A DNA stretch of 8,165 nt, from NCBI GenBank assembly GCA_003545515.1, contig DPYD01000076.1, forward strand, positions 1,656 through 9,820. The letters are read 5' to 3'. This document shows, one piece after another, positions 6,050 to 8,165 of this stretch. The DNA is from Candidatus Kaiserbacteria bacterium (GTDB lineage Bacteria > Patescibacteriota > Minisyncoccia > Phycocordibacterales > UBA2100). Each line of letters starts with the position of its first letter. The first letter of the stretch is position 1. Below the pieces are notes generated by a model. The model was not told the origin of the DNA and ran no database searches. It saw only the letters and a list, made by a program, of their open reading frames with translations. Made by a program: the position numbers and the translations under genes.

Positions 6050-6964
6050 ATGGCAAAAAAAAAGATGATAGTAACGGGTGGAGCAGGATTTATCGGAAGC
6101 AATCTGTCTCGAGCGCTCTGCGAGTCTGGTCATGAAGTGCATATCATTGATCGAGACCCCTCTCTCCGACGCGCGACTCTTCCAAAGGAAGCGACGATCC
6201 ATGAGAAAGACATACGACATACCAACGACATTCAGAACATAATGAAAGACGCGGATACCGTATTCCATTTTGCGGCTGTGCCGCGCGTACCGTATTCTAT
6301 TGAACATCCTACCGAGACCACCGATGAAAACGTGACAGGTACGGTGTCTGTGCTCACTGCCGCTACGAGGGCGAAAGCTCGACGTGTTGTGTACTCATCG
6401 TCCGGCTCCGCATACGGTACGCAAAAAACGCTTCCTCTTGTAGAAACGATGCCGGCAAATCCCGCTAGCCCATACGGCCTGCAGAAGTACGTCGGCGAAC
6501 TCTTCGCGGCTATGTGGCCGGGACTCTATGGTCTTGAAACAGTAAGTCTTCGTTACTTCAATGTATATGGCCCCGGTCTGGATCCTGACGGTCCGTATGC
6601 ACTCGCCATCGGTAGATTTCTCTTAGCGCGGAAAAATAGTGAACCGATAACAATCTTTGGTGACGGTACTATCACGCGCGATTTCACTCATGTGCGGGAT
6701 GTGGCTCATGCAAACATTCTTGCTTCGGAAAGTTCAAAGGTCGGGAAAGGGGAGGTCATCAATATCGGAACCGGACGGAATGTGTCCATAAAAGTGCTTG
6801 CCGAAATGTTCGGAGGGGAGATTATCTATGGCCCGCCTCGCATAGAAGCTCATGATTCATTGGCAGACAACAGGAAAGCAAAAGAGTTGCTTGGGTGGGA
6901 GCCCACCATCAAACTTGAAGATGGCATTGCGGAGCTTAAAAAGGAATGGGGTTTAGAAAAATAA
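6050..6964 (+). CDS. NAD-dependent nucleotide-sugar epimerase/dehydratase (extended SDR)
   Basis: Soluble enzyme that changes a UDP- or dTDP-sugar, most likely a C4 epimerisation. 304 residues, typical. NAD-binding TGGAGFIG at 9-16 and acidic D34 in HIIDRD for the adenosine ribose; HFAAVP 73-78; catalytic S118 in YSSSGSAYG (115-123); Y142-x3-K146 in PYGLQK; RYFNVYGPG 168-176 and FGDGTITRDFTHVRD 203-217 for substrate binding; the closing LGWEPTIKLEDGI block (281-293) is common in GalE/WbpP-like enzymes. All catalytic residues are present. The ATG lies 3 nt after the phosphotransferase stop, so the two are translationally close and probably cotranscribed. This suggests the epimerase makes the donor used by its neighbour or by the nearby GT4 enzyme. 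UDP-glucose 4-epimerase, UDP-GlcNAc 4-epimerase or a dTDP-sugar enzyme all remain possible. Confidence 0.92.
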   Translation: MAKKKMIVTGGAGFIGSNLSRALCESGHEVHIIDRDPSLRRATLPKEATIHEKDIRHTNDIQNIMKDADTVFHFAAVPRVPYSIEHPTETTDENVTGTVSVLTAATRAKARRVVYSSSGSAYGTQKTLPLVETMPANPASPYGLQKYVGELFAAMWPGLYGLETVSLRYFNVYGPGLDPDGPYALAIGRFLLARKNSEPITIFGDGTITRDFTHVRDVAHANILASESSKVGKGEVINIGTGRNVSIKVLAEMFGGEIIYGPPRIEAHDSLADNRKAKELLGWEPTIKLEDGIAELKKEWGLEK

Positions 6965-6991
6965 GGAGCTTGCGACTATATTTTTCTTAAC

Positions 6992-7091
6992 CCAGCCCCA
7001 ATTTCAACAGTTATTTATTTACAGAATCACTACACGTATGATAAGCTCGATTACCATGAATGATATAAACTGTCACCAAAATTGGAGCTGG
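6992..7091. repeat. Imperfect palindromic element, copy 2 (between epimerase and folD)
   Basis: Left arm CCAGCCCCAATTT (6992-7004) and right arm AAATTGGAGCTGG (7079-7091) pair with a single C-A mismatch, placed exactly as in the copy at 671-774. Relative to that copy a G-C pair in the arm has become A-T on both sides, so pairing is kept. The interiors differ, though ACTACA and GCTC(C)GATTAC occur in both in the same order. It fills most of the 176-bp gap 6965-7140. Just outside it, TTTTTCTTAAC (6981-6991) and GTTAAGAAAAA (7123-7133) form a second, perfect 11-bp inverted repeat, and GTAAGT 7094-7099 pairs with ACTTAC 7113-7118. No open reading frame worth naming is present. The region might end transcription of the epimerase unit or carry the folD promoter, but no clear signal is visible. 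Confidence 0.7.
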
Positions 7092-7140
7092 ATGTAAGTT
7101 GTTTCTAAACTCACTTACGCTCGTTAAGAAAAACTAACAC

Positions 7141-7944
7141 ATGATATTGGATGGGCGCGCGATTGCCGAGGATGTATATGTGGAACTTGCCGAGCGTCGC
7201 AAGAATACCGTTTCTGATGTAAAGCTCGGCATTGTCGTAGTGGGCGAGAATCCAGTCATCGCGTCGTTTGTACGTATCAAAGAACGTGCCGCAACACGCC
7301 TTGGTGTGACGATAGAGCGCATAAACTTACCCGCAGATGCTTCTCAAGAGGTTATTATCGGATCGATACAAGATATAGCAATGCGCTCGGATGGGGTCAT
7401 CGCTCAACTTCCATTCCCGAAGGGGATTGATGTGGATGCCGTACTTGCGGCTGTACCCGTAGAAAAGGACGTTGATGCTTTAAATCCGACGATTCCTGAA
7501 GACAAGAGGCCCGTACATGCGCCCGTTGCGCTTGCTATAGTGGAATTACTTCGACACGCCGGTGTCAAGATTTCCGGCAAGCGAACCGTCGTTGTCGGCG
7601 CAGGACGTCTAGTCGGCGCGCCGTCGGCGTGGCTTCTTGGGAATCTCGGCGCGAATGTCTCTCTTTTCACACTTGAAGAAGGTTCTATAGATGATATTAA
7701 GGACGCAGACATTGTGATTCTTGGAACAGGAAATCCCGGATTCATAAAACCGGAGCATATTAGAGAGGGAGTAGCACTCATCGATGCCGGTACCAGTGAG
7801 CTTAATAAAAAAATTATAGGAGATGCCGATCCTGCGTGTGCCGATAAAGCAGGTGTCTTCACCCCTGTTCCTGGTGGTGTCGGTCCCGTTTCTGTCGCAA
7901 TGATTTTTAAGAACCTGTTTGATTTACTGGAAAAGCGTCGATAG
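7141..7944 (+). CDS. folD: Bifunctional methylene-THF dehydrogenase/methenyl-THF cyclohydrolase
   Basis: Cytoplasmic enzyme interconverting 5,10-methylene-, methenyl- and 10-formyl-tetrahydrofolate for one-carbon metabolism. 267 residues, a little shorter than usual (about 285). Catalytic domain: SFVRIKERAATRLGV at 42-56 keeps the essential Lys as K47, but the usual Tyr four residues before (human Y52) is F43. QLPFP 89-93 and KDVDALNP 109-116 keep the Gln and Asp. The NAD(P)-binding segment reads VVGAGRLVGAP (151-161) instead of the common VIGRSxIVGxP. The C-terminal PGGVGPVSVAMIFKN at 244-258 is the family signature. Start: ATG at 7141 gives the normal N-terminus (MILDGRAIAEDV). No Shine-Dalgarno is seen and no good -10 lies at the 7-8 nt spacing found elsewhere. 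It ends 19 nt before secD. Confidence 0.95.
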   Translation: MILDGRAIAEDVYVELAERRKNTVSDVKLGIVVVGENPVIASFVRIKERAATRLGVTIERINLPADASQEVIIGSIQDIAMRSDGVIAQLPFPKGIDVDAVLAAVPVEKDVDALNPTIPEDKRPVHAPVALAIVELLRHAGVKISGKRTVVVGAGRLVGAPSAWLLGNLGANVSLFTLEEGSIDDIKDADIVILGTGNPGFIKPEHIREGVALIDAGTSELNKKIIGDADPACADKAGVFTPVPGGVGPVSVAMIFKNLFDLLEKRR

Positions 7945-7949
7945 ATAGG

Positions 7950-7955
7950 TATACT
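7950..7955 (+). promoter_or_regulatory. Candidate -10 element of secD, leaderless spacing
   Basis: TATACT, five of six consensus matches, begins 6 nt after the folD stop and ends 8 nt before the secD ATG, so transcription would begin at or next to the start codon. There is no strong -35. The sequence between (TGACGGTC) holds no ribosome binding site. Confidence 0.45.
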
Positions 7956-7963
7956 TGACGGTC

Positions 7964-8165
7964 ATGTGGAAAATACGTCTTACGGCGGCGCTCATTCTCG
8001 CTCTTGGAGTGGGGTTTGGATGGCTTGTATACGATGGACAAGTTAACGGCACACGGCCGTTTCGACTCGGACTGGATCTTTCCGGTGGCACCCAGCTTGT
8101 GTACCGCGCCGACCTCTCTGCCATATCTGAAGGTGATGCTAACGAATCCATGGCTGCTCTTCGCG
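7964..8165 (+). CDS. secD: Protein translocase subunit SecD (5' part, cut by window end)
   Basis: SecD works with SecF in the membrane, using the proton gradient to help proteins complete export through SecYEG. Only the first 67 codons are present: MWKIRLTAAL start, one membrane helix at about 5-22, then RPFRLGLDLSGGTQLVYRAD at 31-50, where GLDLSGGTQL is the conserved SecD block (GLDLRGG in E. coli). The reading frame is open to the last base. The start is chosen as the first ATG after the -10-like TATACT, and the resulting N-terminus is normal for SecD. secF would be expected downstream, outside the window. Confidence 0.93.
   Translation, partial: MWKIRLTAALILALGVGFGWLVYDGQVNGTRPFRLGLDLSGGTQLVYRADLSAISEGDANESMAALR

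Noticed and set aside
7404..7862. Minus-strand open frame of 152 codons inside folD
   Set aside because: It is the antisense shadow of well-conserved folD motifs; its translation is low-complexity Ser/Thr/Ala-rich.

Overview
The window looks like a piece of a Candidate Phyla Radiation (Patescibacteria) chromosome, most likely from the Parcubacteria side. This is inference from gene flavour, not from a search. The signs are a 23S rRNA gene broken by a group I intron with an I-CreI-like homing endonuclease, a compact 23S-5S spacer, FolD, RodA and SecD proteins of the type I associate with that group, no Shine-Dalgarno sequence in front of any gene, and several -10-like hexamers 7-8 nt before start codons, which suggests leaderless mRNAs. 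TGA acts as an ordinary stop here, so the TGA=Gly code of Gracilibacteria/Absconditabacteria is not in use.

Positions 1-979 are the 3' part of a group I intron whose 5' end lies outside the window. It holds one single-motif LAGLIDADG ORF (152-631), a recognisable P7 3' strand (S element) and a GAAA-capped P9 hairpin, plus repeat-rich peripheral sequence. The 3' exon starts at 980 inside the sarcin-ricin loop and runs to about 1209 at the 3' end of 23S rRNA. A spacer with processing-type hairpins leads to 5S rRNA (about 1369-1480), which is closed by an unusually long helix of about 20 bp and followed by a strong terminator hairpin (1491-1525).

Positions 1594-3531 carry a two-gene unit: an unknown single-pass membrane protein and a RodA-type SEDS peptidoglycan polymerase. 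A GT4 glycosyltransferase converges on rodA with a 4-nt overlap and diverges from a polyprenyl-phosphate sugar phosphotransferase, which is followed after 3 nt by an NAD-dependent sugar epimerase. Together these three look like a small module that builds a lipid-linked surface glycan: the epimerase supplies the nucleotide sugar, the phosphotransferase loads the first sugar on the lipid carrier, and the GT4 enzyme extends it.

A 176-bp gap (6965-7140) contains a 100-bp imperfect palindrome whose arms nearly match those of a 104-bp palindrome inside the intron (671-774). folD follows, and then the first 67 codons of secD, cut by the window end.

The points most worth a second look are the sarcin-ricin-loop intron site, the two palindromes with matching arms, and the leaderless promoter pattern. 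I did not find a clearly new multi-gene system.
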